12,108 nucleotides of DNA from Microbacteriaceae bacterium UBA4731. Its GTDB lineage: Bacteria; Actinomycetota; Actinomycetes; Actinomycetales; Microbacteriaceae. The stretch covers positions 11,853 to 23,960 of the forward strand of contig DHJB01000040.1 in assembly GCA_002404115.1 (NCBI GenBank), given 5' to 3'. Below the pieces are notes generated by a model. That model was not told the DNA's origin and searched no databases. It worked only from the letters and a program-made list of their open reading frames with translations. A program made the translations under genes and the position numbers. Numbering within the stretch: position 1 is the stretch's first letter; each line of letters starts with the position of its first letter. Positions 1-5,896 of this stretch are shown here, piece by piece.

Positions 1-98
1 CTCTGTTCCCTGCTCTGGCCCCGCCCTAGCCCCGCCTCTCGGGCCCCGCCACGACGTTGCTGGGTGCCGGCACGGTGTCGGGCCGCGCCCGCGCTGTC

Positions 99-180
99 GC
101 GAATACAGGAAGCGGCGCGTTTGAACCGGCAATTCTTCCGGTTTCCGTTGACCGACGTGCAATTCTTCCTGTTTTCGCTG
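99..180. repeat. Composite direct and inverted repeat
   Basis: Two 22-base near-identical direct copies, both beginning GCAATTCTTCC, lie at 129-150 and 159-180 with a 30-base period; they differ at three positions by my reading. The motif GCGAATACAGGAAG at 99-112 is the reverse complement, with one mismatch, of 165-178 inside the second copy. A small AACCGG/CCGGTT hairpin (about 124-143) overlaps the first copy. The A/T-rich core words stand out from the surrounding GC-rich sequence. It may be a fragment of a dispersed intergenic repeat family, but family membership cannot be shown from one window. Confidence 0.6.
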
Positions 181-270
181 GCGTGGCCCAGCGCTTGCGC
201 GGGTGTCGGCTGGCGGATGCCGGGCGATTGCGGTCGGACGCTCCTGCGACCTCCCCAGCCATTGCCTGTT

Positions 271-333
271 CCGCGAGTGAGCAGTTTTGGCGGTTCCGGA
301 TGCCCGGGAACCGCCGAAACTGCTCACTCGCGG
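271..333 (+). repeat. 27-bp stem-loop (large inverted repeat) upstream of holB
   Basis: Arms 271-297 and 307-333 pair over 27 positions around a 9-base loop (298-306). The only non-Watson-Crick position is T288 with G316, which is a G-U pair if the plus strand is transcribed and an A-C mismatch if the minus strand is. ATTGC at 261-265 and GCAAT at 334-338 could add five more pairs across a small bulge. There is no T-tract on either side, so it is not a standard intrinsic terminator. It could end an upstream transcript without a T-tract, act as an RNA processing site, or be a dispersed palindromic repeat. Confidence 0.75.
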
Positions 334-404
334 GCAATGAGGCGGCAAACGGGCGGGCTAAAAGGACAGGCACAGGGGCGGAGCCCACTGTCGGCGGTGG
401 AGGG

Positions 405-410
405 TAGCCT
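405..410 (+). promoter_or_regulatory. Putative -10 box of holB (leaderless-type)
   Basis: TAGCCT matches the actinobacterial -10 pattern TAnnnT and ends six bases before the ATG at 417, which would put the transcription start at or next to the start codon. No convincing -35 hexamer is seen 17-18 bases upstream. No Shine-Dalgarno sequence lies at normal spacing before the ATG, which fits a leaderless mRNA. The same arrangement recurs at 4753 and 9104. Confidence 0.5.
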
Positions 411-416
411 TGGGTT

Positions 417-1718
417 ATGGCAGTGTGGGACGACCTGACGGGACAGGCGGATGCTATCGCCATCTTCCGGGCGGCCGCCGAGCGGCCCGACGGGGTCTCG
501 ACCGGCTCGACGTACGGGACCGGCGCGACAGGCACGATCTCCGGAACAGGCGCGACAGGCCCGACAGGCGCGACAGGCACGATCTCCGGAACAGGCTCGA
601 CAGGCTCGATCTCTGGGATCTCCACAGGCTCGACCTCCGGGAGCACCGCGGCCAGCTCGATGACGCACTCCTGGCTGATTACCGGCCCGCCCGGCTCCGG
701 ACGCTCCAACCTCGCCTACGCCTTCGCGGCCGCCCTGCTCAGCCCCGGTACGCCGGAGGGCGACGAGGCCGCACTCCGTCAGGTCTCGGCGCGCACCCAT
801 CCCGACCTGACCGTGCTCACCACCGAGGGCGTCATCATCAAGATGGACACCGTCAAGGAGGCCGTCGCCCGCTCCCAGTACTCGCCGTCGGTCGGCCGCT
901 ACCGGGTCATCGTCGTCGAAGACGCCGACCGCATGGTCGAGCGCACCTCCAACGTGCTGCTTAAGGCCCTCGAGGAGCCGCCGGAGCGCACGGTGTGGAT
1001 CCTCTGCGCGCCGAGCGAAGCCGACCTGCTGCCCACGATCCGCTCCCGCGTGCGCACCGTGCGCCTGCGCGTACCCAGCGTCGAAGACGTCGCCGACCTG
1101 CTCATCAAGCGCGACGGGGTCGACGTGGCCACCGCCGAACGCGCCGCCCGCGAGGCGCAGAGCCACATCGGCATGGCCCACCGCCTCGCCACCAACTCCG
1201 AGGCGCGCGCCAGGCGCGAGGAAACGCTGCGCACGGCCCTCGGCATCCGCGGGGTCTCAACGGCCGTCAACGCCGCCGCCCGGCTGCTCGCCATCGCCGG
1301 CGACGACGCCAAGGCCATCACCGAGGAGCGCGACGCCGAGGAACGCGAGGGCGTGCTGCGTTCGCTCGGGGTCGAACCGGGACAGTCGGTCCCGCCCGCG
1401 TTGCGCAGCCAGCTGAAGGCGCTCGAAGACGACCAGAAACGGCGGGCCACCCGGAGCCTCCGCGACGGCATCGACCGCATCCTGGTCGACTTGTCTTCGC
1501 TGTACCGCGACGTGATGATGGTGCAGTTGGGCAGGGAGGCGAGCGTGATCAACCGCGAACTCCTCGCGGAGTTGCGCGCGGCCGCGGTATCCAGCAGCCC
1601 CGCAGCAACACTGGCGACAATGGATGCCATCGCGCTCGCCAGACAGAGAATCGAATCGAACGTGTCACCGGCGCTTGCCCTCGAGGCAATGCTGGTGAGT
1701 GCAATTCGCCGGCAATGA
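417..1718 (+). CDS. holB: DNA polymerase III subunit delta' with an internal low-complexity insert
   Basis: Delta' is a clamp-loader subunit that works with DnaX and HolA to load the beta sliding clamp onto primed DNA. The 433-residue protein starts with the usual WDDLTGQ segment. Residues about 25-81 are then a Gly/Thr/Ala/Ser-rich insert built from DNA repeats, followed by MTHSWLITGPP and a Walker A at 90-97 (GPPGSGRS, Arg replacing the invariant Lys, as is common in actinobacterial delta'). A VVEDADRM segment and SNVLLKALEEPPERT match the AAA+ core, and LPTIRSRVR the sensor/SRC region. The four cysteines of the delta' zinc module are absent: the only Cys is in ILCAPSEAD. The ATG at 417 is preferred because the conserved N-terminal segment lies before the insert; an internal start at 660 would lose it. 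The next gene starts 31 bases after the stop, so the two probably form an operon. Confidence 0.93.
   Translation: MAVWDDLTGQADAIAIFRAAAERPDGVSTGSTYGTGATGTISGTGATGPTGATGTISGTGSTGSISGISTGSTSGSTAASSMTHSWLITGPPGSGRSNLAYAFAAALLSPGTPEGDEAALRQVSARTHPDLTVLTTEGVIIKMDTVKEAVARSQYSPSVGRYRVIVVEDADRMVERTSNVLLKALEEPPERTVWILCAPSEADLLPTIRSRVRTVRLRVPSVEDVADLLIKRDGVDVATAERAAREAQSHIGMAHRLATNSEARARREETLRTALGIRGVSTAVNAAARLLAIAGDDAKAITEERDAEEREGVLRSLGVEPGQSVPPALRSQLKALEDDQKRRATRSLRDGIDRILVDLSSLYRDVMMVQLGREASVINRELLAELRAAAVSSSPAATLATMDAIALARQRIESNVSPALALEAMLVSAIRRQ
522..596 (+). repeat. In-frame tandem repeat inside holB
   Basis: A 30-base unit at 522-551 recurs exactly at 567-596, a period of 45 bases (15 codons). 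Between and around the copies is a 9-base unit (GCGACAGGC and the variant CCGACAGGC). The product reads G-A-T-G-P-T-G-A-T, a collagen-like Gly-X-Thr pattern, flanked by G-T-I-S-G-T-G. All units are multiples of three, so copy-number change keeps the frame. The insert uses ACA and GGA codons, which are uncommon elsewhere in this gene. Confidence 0.85.
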
Positions 1719-1749
1719 CGCCACGGATGCGCCCCAGGGAAGAGGAATC

Positions 1750-3291
1750 GTGACCAGACGAACCCGGATGAGGGCGAGCGGCGCCATCGCGGCCGCGCTC
1801 GCGTTCACGCTTGGCCTGAGCGGATGCGTGCCCTACTTCCTGCCCCCGCAGGCTCAGACCACGTCCACCCCGACCAAGGAAACAGTCGCCGCAGGCCTCG
1901 ACCCGTTCTACGGCCAGGTGCTGCAGTGGAAAGACTGCGGCTCCAGCATGCAGTGCACGACGGCGACGGCGCCGCTCGACTGGGGCAACCCTGCCGCCGG
2001 AATGATCGACCTGGCGCTGGTGCGGCATCGCGCCACCGGCGGCCACCGAATCGGCTCCCTGCTGATCAACCCGGGCGGTCCGGGCGGCTCAGGCTACGAC
2101 TTCGTCAAGGACTCCCTCGACTACGCGACCGACAAGAAACTCCAGGCGAGCTTCGACATCGTGGGCTTCGACCCGCGCGGAGTCGGGCGCTCCACCGCGG
2201 TCAAATGCTACAAACCCGCCCAGATGGATGAGTACCTCTACGGCCTGACGAAGGCGCAGCGCGGCACGGATGCCTGGATCAAGGAACTCGAAAAGTCCTC
2301 CGCCGACTTCGGCGCGTCCTGCGACAAGAACACCGGCGCGCTGCTCGGCCACGTCGACACGGAAAGCGCAGCCCGCGACCTCGACCTGCTCCGCGCCGTG
2401 CTCGGCGACACGAAGCTCAACTATCTGGGCTACTCGTACGGCACCTTCCTCGGCGCCACCTACGCGGAACTGTTCCCCGGCAAGGTGGGCCACGTCGCAC
2501 TCGACGGAGCCCTCGACCCCGCGACGAGCAACTTCGACGTCACCCGCGTGCAGGCGAAGGGCTTCGAAAGCGCGCTGCGGGCCTACCTGGCCGACTGCCT
2601 GACCTCCTCGACGTGCCCGTTCAAGGGCACCGTCGACCAGGCGATGGCCACCATCCGGGCGTTGCTCGCCTCGGTCGACGTGAGTCCGATCCAGGCCACC
2701 GACGGCCGCGAACTGGGCTCGAGTTCCCTGCTTACAGCGATCATTTTCCCGCTGTACCAGGCGACGGCGTGGAAGTACCTCAGCGATATGTTCACCAGCG
2801 TGATGCGCGGCAATGCCGACTATGCCTTCCAGTTCGCCGACCAGTACAACGGGCGCACCAAGGACGGCACCTACTCCGACAATTCGACCGAGGCGTTCAT
2901 GGGCGTCAACTGCGTCGACTACAGCTACAACGACGACCCGGCCGCGATGCGTGCCCAGGCCAAGCAGATCGAGGCTGAGGCCCCGACCATCGGCAGATAC
3001 ATGACCTTCGGCGACATCGGCTGCGCCAACTGGCCGTATAAGTTCACCGGCAAACGCAGCCAGATCCACGCTCCGGGCGCGGGGCCGATCCTCGTCATCG
3101 GCACGACCAACGACCCGGCCACGCCCTACGTCTGGGCGCAGAGCCTCGCCAAACAGCTCGACAGCGGCCACCTCGTCACCTACAAGGGCGAAGGCCATAC
3201 CGCGTACAACAAGTCCAATGCCTGCGTGAACAACGCCGTCGACAACTACCTGATCAACGGAACGGTGCCGGCCTCCGATCCGAAGTGCTGA
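1750..3291 (+). CDS. Secreted lipoprotein peptidase, tripeptidyl-aminopeptidase (TAP/SlpD/SlpE-like) alpha/beta hydrolase
   Basis: A predicted serine exopeptidase anchored outside the membrane, likely releasing N-terminal tri- or other short peptides. The 513-residue product has a basic N-terminus (MTRRTRMRA), a hydrophobic segment and a lipobox LSGC with Cys26 as the lipid-attachment residue. The alpha/beta fold shows the oxyanion segment NPGGPGGSG, then FDPRGVGRS and the nucleophile elbow GYSYG (Ser229). The C-terminal TAP-like domain carries Asp455 (TTNDPATPY) and His483 (GEGHTAY), completing the triad. These motifs match the family in MEROPS S33. GTG at 1750 was chosen because GAGGA lies five to six bases before it and a proper signal peptide follows; an in-frame ATG at 1699 would overlap holB and put 17 polar residues before the signal. 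The exact substrate is not determinable; proline iminopeptidase-like activity is an alternative. Confidence 0.88.
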   Translation: MTRRTRMRASGAIAAALAFTLGLSGCVPYFLPPQAQTTSTPTKETVAAGLDPFYGQVLQWKDCGSSMQCTTATAPLDWGNPAAGMIDLALVRHRATGGHRIGSLLINPGGPGGSGYDFVKDSLDYATDKKLQASFDIVGFDPRGVGRSTAVKCYKPAQMDEYLYGLTKAQRGTDAWIKELEKSSADFGASCDKNTGALLGHVDTESAARDLDLLRAVLGDTKLNYLGYSYGTFLGATYAELFPGKVGHVALDGALDPATSNFDVTRVQAKGFESALRAYLADCLTSSTCPFKGTVDQAMATIRALLASVDVSPIQATDGRELGSSSLLTAIIFPLYQATAWKYLSDMFTSVMRGNADYAFQFADQYNGRTKDGTYSDNSTEAFMGVNCVDYSYNDDPAAMRAQAKQIEAEAPTIGRYMTFGDIGCANWPYKFTGKRSQIHAPGAGPILVIGTTNDPATPYVWAQSLAKQLDSGHLVTYKGEGHTAYNKSNACVNNAVDNYLINGTVPASDPKC

Positions 3292-3315
3292 CGAGCCGTA
3301 CTGACCGGCGCGGGC

Positions 3316-3337
3316 AGCGGATGCCGCGGCATCCGCT
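3316..3337. promoter_or_regulatory. 22-bp perfect palindrome upstream of the TetR gene
   Basis: The half-site AGCGGATGCCG is followed directly by its exact reverse complement. It lies between the peptidase stop (3291) and the TetR-family start (3370), 33 bases before the latter. It could be an autoregulatory operator, since TetR dimers bind palindromes of this size. It could also be a hairpin ending the holB-peptidase transcript, although no T-tract follows. Its core word GGATGC/GCATCC is frequent throughout this window, which weakens a specific operator reading. Confidence 0.5.
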
Positions 3338-3369
3338 CACGGGTTTGCGCGCTGTGCAAGGATTGAACC

Positions 3370-4014
3370 ATGTCGTTGGAACAGGAAGAGCCGGGCTGGC
3401 GCGAGCGGAAACGGCTCGCCACCCGACGCGCCATTGAACTCGCGGTGCTGAACCTCGCCCGCGAGCGCGGGATCGACAAGGTCACCGTCGAAGACGTCAG
3501 CCGCGTCGCCGGGATTTCGCCGCGCACGTTCTTCAACTACTTCCCGTCGAAGGACGCAGCGCTGGTCGGCGACACGCCCAACCTGGCGCCCGACTCCGAT
3601 GAAGACATTGTGGCCTTCGTGCACGGCGGACCCGAGGGGAACATCCTGTCCCAGCTTGCGGTTCTGCTCACCACAAGCCTGCAACGCGCAGAGGACGACC
3701 GCGAGATCCACCAACTGCGGCGCACCGTGCTCAAGGACAACGCCTACCTGTTCGGCCTGCGGATGACCACGCTGCGCGACTTCGAGAGCCGCCTCCAGTG
3801 CATCGTCGAACGGCGTTTCACGACCGACCATCCGGAGCTCGCCAACGACCCGGTCGCGCTCAACCAGCGCGCACTGCTGTTCACCCTGGTGGCCGTGGCG
3901 GCCATGCGCCACGCCTGGCGATGCTGGGCGGAGGCCGAAGGGGTCGAGCCGCTTTCCGAGCGACTGGCCGCATCCTTCGCGGAGTTGTACAACATCACCC
4001 GTCCGACCGGCTAA
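3370..4014 (+). CDS. TetR/AcrR-family transcriptional regulator
   Basis: A 214-residue, one-component DNA-binding repressor by family. The N-terminal domain (about residues 10-65) has the TetR pattern: RERKRLATRRAIELAVLNLA, then GIDKVTVEDVSRVAGIS and the recognition-helix end PRTFFNYFPSKDAAL. The remaining 150 residues are the variable ligand-binding and dimerisation domain; the ligand cannot be read. An AAGGA Shine-Dalgarno is seven bases before ATG 3370. No efflux pump or other typical target gene is adjacent: upstream is the peptidase, downstream a tRNA. Likely targets are therefore itself, the upstream peptidase or a distant gene. The palindrome at 3316-3337 is the best candidate site. 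Confidence 0.9.
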   Translation: MSLEQEEPGWRERKRLATRRAIELAVLNLARERGIDKVTVEDVSRVAGISPRTFFNYFPSKDAALVGDTPNLAPDSDEDIVAFVHGGPEGNILSQLAVLLTTSLQRAEDDREIHQLRRTVLKDNAYLFGLRMTTLRDFESRLQCIVERRFTTDHPELANDPVALNQRALLFTLVAVAAMRHAWRCWAEAEGVEPLSERLAASFAELYNITRPTG

Positions 4015-4017
4015 GCT

Positions 4018-4046
4018 TTGATGCTGTGTCACCGACCTTCTCTTAA
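4018..4046 (+). promoter_or_regulatory. Possible tRNA-Thr promoter
   Basis: TTGATG (4018-4023) resembles a -35 box and TCTTAA (4041-4046) is a weak -10 at 17-base spacing. This would start transcription about a dozen bases before the mature tRNA 5' end at 4066. The -10 match is poor, and read-through from the TetR gene is an alternative. Confidence 0.35.
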
Positions 4047-4065
4047 CGGGGAAATCGGACGTCAC

Positions 4066-4138
4066 GCCGCCTTAGCTCAGTCGGTAGAGCGATTCACTCG
4101 TAATGAATAGGTCATCAGTTCGATTCTGATAGGCGGCC
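4066..4138 (+). tRNA. tRNA-Thr (anticodon CGT)
   Basis: A full cloverleaf can be drawn. The acceptor is GCCGCCT with AGGCGGC (4066-4072/4131-4137) and the D-stem GCTC/GAGC around a loop with the GG pair. The anticodon stem is ATTCA/TGAAT with loop CTCGTAA, placing anticodon CGT at 4099-4101, which reads ACG threonine codons. The variable loop is AGGTC and the T-arm is ATCAG-TTCGATT-CTGAT. The discriminator base is C4138, unusual for a bacterial threonine tRNA (A or T is more usual). CCA is not encoded. The anticodon and T stems are A/T-rich for so GC-rich a genome. Confidence 0.97.
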
Positions 4139-4150
4139 CCGCTGAAACAC

Positions 4151-4184
4151 TGGCCACTAACCCCATCGGGTTGGTGGCCATTTT
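4151..4184 (+). terminator. Intrinsic terminator after tRNA-Thr
   Basis: A 13-bp stem (4151-4163 with 4168-4180) with one T-G wobble encloses a four-base CATC loop and is followed by TTTT. The wobble pairs only in plus-strand RNA. On the minus strand the same hairpin is followed by GTGTTTC, so it may also weakly end the convergent GyrI-like gene, whose stop is at 4193. Confidence 0.85.
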
Positions 4185-4192
4185 CACTCTCA

Positions 4193-4669
4193 TCAGTCCG
4201 CGTCTGATATGCGGGCCCAGGGCATGAAGACGTCCGTGCGCCAGGTGGCCGGGTCGGGCTCCGTTACCGGATCGCTGAAGTAGATTTCCCAGTGCGCTCC
4301 GGCGGGTTCGGCATCGTGCTCGGCGATCCAGTCATCCAGCGCGGCGACGGCCTCGCTGAGTCCCTCGTAGGGGCCGATGTGCGTGGTGACGACAGCCGGA
4401 CCGGCCGGCAGGGTTCCCGACAGGACCTGTCCCCAGGGCCTCACCGGTCTCGTCACCGGCACCCCGGCCTCGACGTCGAATACGTCGGGATGCATCGCGT
4501 ACCGGGCGAACGGCTGACCGGCCGGCTTGATCCCCTGCCGTGCCAGTTCCGCGAAGACCTTCTTGAATGCCCAAGGCAACCACGTCGAAACCTGGTCGAT
4601 CGGAAGCCGCGCCTTGATCACGGCAGTGGACAGCTCATAGAGGTCACGGGACTCAACCGTGTACGCCAT
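4193..4669 (-). CDS. GyrI-like / AraC-effector-binding small-molecule-binding domain protein
   Basis: A 158-residue stand-alone GyrI-like (SHS2-fold) domain. Members bind small molecules or partner proteins, either as the effector half of MerR/AraC regulators or alone. Supporting features are an early strand with ELSTAVIKARLP, the middle segment PAGQPFARYAMHPDVFDVEAGVPV, the GPYEGLSEAVAALDDWIAEH helix, and the C-terminal HWEIYFSDPVTEPDPATWRTDVFMPW pattern, which resembles the acidic-aromatic ligand-pocket motif of the family. There is no DNA-binding helix. ATG 4669 is preceded by GAGGAG at six bases. A minus-strand -10-like TACGCT lies at 4701-4696. It is divergent from the oxidoreductase and may share control through the palindrome at 4719-4731. 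The ligand is unknown. Confidence 0.85.
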   Translation of the reverse strand: MAYTVESRDLYELSTAVIKARLPIDQVSTWLPWAFKKVFAELARQGIKPAGQPFARYAMHPDVFDVEAGVPVTRPVRPWGQVLSGTLPAGPAVVTTHIGPYEGLSEAVAALDDWIAEHDAEPAGAHWEIYFSDPVTEPDPATWRTDVFMPWARISDAD

Positions 4670-4718
4670 GGTGTGCTCCTCGGGTCTGCGCTTTCAGCGT
4701 ACGCCGACGCCCTCCCCG

Positions 4719-4731
4719 CCGACAGTGTCGG
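4719..4731. promoter_or_regulatory. Candidate operator palindrome between divergent genes
   Basis: CCGACA-G-TGTCGG is a perfect 6+1+6 inverted repeat. For the plus-strand gene it covers roughly -46 to -34 if transcription starts at the ATG (4765). For the minus-strand gene it overlaps the position expected for the -35 box, 17 bases from TACGCT. One dimeric regulator could therefore control both. No regulator for it can be named, and a six-base palindrome can occur by chance. Confidence 0.4.
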
Positions 4732-4752
4732 GGTCGGGGTTCCTGCGATCGG

Positions 4753-4758
4753 TAGGCT
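4753..4758 (+). promoter_or_regulatory. Putative -10 box of the oxidoreductase gene (leaderless-type)
   Basis: TAGGCT fits TAnnnT and ends six bases before ATG 4765, the same geometry as at holB and the carboxypeptidase gene. A run of G precedes the ATG but is too close to act as a Shine-Dalgarno. Confidence 0.55.
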
Positions 4759-4764
4759 GGGGGC

Positions 4765-5820
4765 ATGACCGACACGCTTCGCTGGGGGATCCTGGCCACG
4801 GGCGGAATCGCCCACATGTTCACCGATGACCTGGTGCTGAACGGCTTCACCGTGCAAGCCGTCGGCTCCCGCTCGCAGGAGTCCGCCGATGCGTTCGCGG
4901 CCGAGTTCGGCATCCCAACCGCGCACGCGAGCTACGAAGCACTGGTCGCGGATCCGGATGTCGACATCGTCTACGTGTCGACCCCGCATCCGTTCCACGC
5001 CGCCAACGCCACACTCGCGCTGAACGCGGGCAAGCACGTGCTGATCGAGAAGCCCTTCGCCATGAACGGCCGCGAGGCGCGGGAGATCGTCGACCTCGCC
5101 GCGAGCAAGGGACTGCTCGTGATGGAAGGGATGTGGACCCGGTTCCTGCCGCACATGGCGCGCATCCGCGAGATCATCGCCGCCGGCACGCTCGGCGAGG
5201 TGCACACCCTGATCGCCGACCACACGCAGGACCTCCCCGACGACCCGACCCACCGCCTGAACGACCTGGCGCTCGGCGGCGGCGCGCTGCTCGACCTGGC
5301 CATTTACCCTCTGTCGTTCGCGTCGAACCTGTTCGGGCGGCCGGAAACGATCCTGGCCAGCGCATCCTTCAAGGACACCGGCGCCGACGCCCAGGTCGCG
5401 ACGATCTTCCGCTACCCCGGCGGGCAGATCGCCACCACGCTCTCCGCCAGCGACACGAAGGGGCCGAACACGGCCACGATCCTCGGCACCGACGGGCGGA
5501 TCGACATCGACCACGTCTGGTACGCGCCCACGACGTTCCATCTGCGCAGCAGCGACAACGAACTCGTCGAGAGCTTCACGGCCGAGGTCACCGGCCGCGG
5601 CATGCACTACCAGGCGACCGAAATGGAGAACGTCATCCGCGCCGGTAAGACCTCGAGCGACATCCTCCCGACCGAGGAGCTCGTGGCCATCATGGAGACG
5701 CTCGACGCCGTGCGCGACCAGATCGGGCTGCGCTACCCAGGCGAACAGGCGCCGGCACCTCGGCAACGCCCCTCAGCCGGCCGGCACACCACCGTTGGGG
5801 TGCCACCCGGACTGGGTTAG
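4765..5820 (+). CDS. Gfo/Idh/MocA-family NAD(P)-dependent oxidoreductase
   Basis: A 351-residue cytoplasmic dehydrogenase of the glucose-fructose oxidoreductase / inositol dehydrogenase class, probably oxidising a sugar, polyol or related diol. The N-terminal Rossmann domain begins LRWGILATGGIAHMF, followed by VGSRSQESADAFAAEFG, the VDIVYVSTPHPFH turn and the signature HVLIEKPFAMN with Lys96. The C-terminal sheet domain has GGGALLDLAIYP, the usual Asp-x3-Tyr active-site region. WTRFLPHMARIREIIAAGTLGEV resembles the dimeric dihydrodiol dehydrogenase subgroup. The last 25 or so residues (after LRYPGE) are a Pro/Arg-rich tail that looks non-conserved. No sugar transporter or catabolic partner lies nearby, so the substrate is not fixed. 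Confidence 0.92.
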   Translation: MTDTLRWGILATGGIAHMFTDDLVLNGFTVQAVGSRSQESADAFAAEFGIPTAHASYEALVADPDVDIVYVSTPHPFHAANATLALNAGKHVLIEKPFAMNGREAREIVDLAASKGLLVMEGMWTRFLPHMARIREIIAAGTLGEVHTLIADHTQDLPDDPTHRLNDLALGGGALLDLAIYPLSFASNLFGRPETILASASFKDTGADAQVATIFRYPGGQIATTLSASDTKGPNTATILGTDGRIDIDHVWYAPTTFHLRSSDNELVESFTAEVTGRGMHYQATEMENVIRAGKTSSDILPTEELVAIMETLDAVRDQIGLRYPGEQAPAPRQRPSAGRHTTVGVPPGLG

Positions 5821-5863
5821 CCCGAGCGGCGACGGATGCTGGGCAAGACGCCCCCCGCTGAGA

Positions 5864-5869
5864 TACCGT
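5864..5869 (+). promoter_or_regulatory. Possible -10 box of the GGDEF-EAL gene
   Basis: TACCGT (in GATACCGT) fits TAnnnT and would give a leader of roughly 20 bases before GTG 5897, leaving room for the G-rich ribosome-binding stretch at 5887-5892. No good -35 is visible. Confidence 0.35.
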
Positions 5870-5896
5870 GAAATCGTCCGCTAATCGGGGGGTTTT

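Larger units (their letters stand above)
1..416. other. Non-coding region upstream of holB, rich in repeats
   Basis: No reading frame here looks like a real protein. The frames that stay open on both strands give Arg/Pro/Ala-rich or repeat-derived translations without recognisable domains. The stretch holds three short CCCCGCC copies near its left end (19-25, 30-36, 44-50), a composite repeat at 99-180, a 27-bp stem-loop at 271-333 and the holB promoter just before 417. In actinobacteria the gene before holB is often thymidylate kinase (tmk); no end of such a gene is visible, so if present it lies wholly outside the window. Confidence 0.6.

Noticed and set aside
1..98. Tail of a thymidylate kinase gene
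   Set aside because: No frame in this stretch shows a recognisable C-terminus; the sequence is short C-rich repeats.
522..596. CRISPR-like array in holB
   Set aside because: The repeats are in-frame coding units with no unique spacers of constant length, and no cas genes are nearby.
26..1181. Long minus-strand frames (26-709 and 324-1181) with Pro/Val-Glu or Gly/Asp/Ala-rich translations
   Set aside because: Their repeat peptides are the antisense reading of the holB repeat insert, they overlap a clearly conserved gene, and they show no domain.
1699..1749. ATG 1699 as start of the secreted peptidase
   Set aside because: It overlaps the holB end, puts polar residues before the signal peptide, and lacks a better ribosome-binding site than GTG 1750.
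4066..4200. tRNA-Thr as an integration site of a mobile element
   Set aside because: No second copy of the tRNA 3' end, no integrase and no change in gene style are seen in the window; a normal terminator follows directly.
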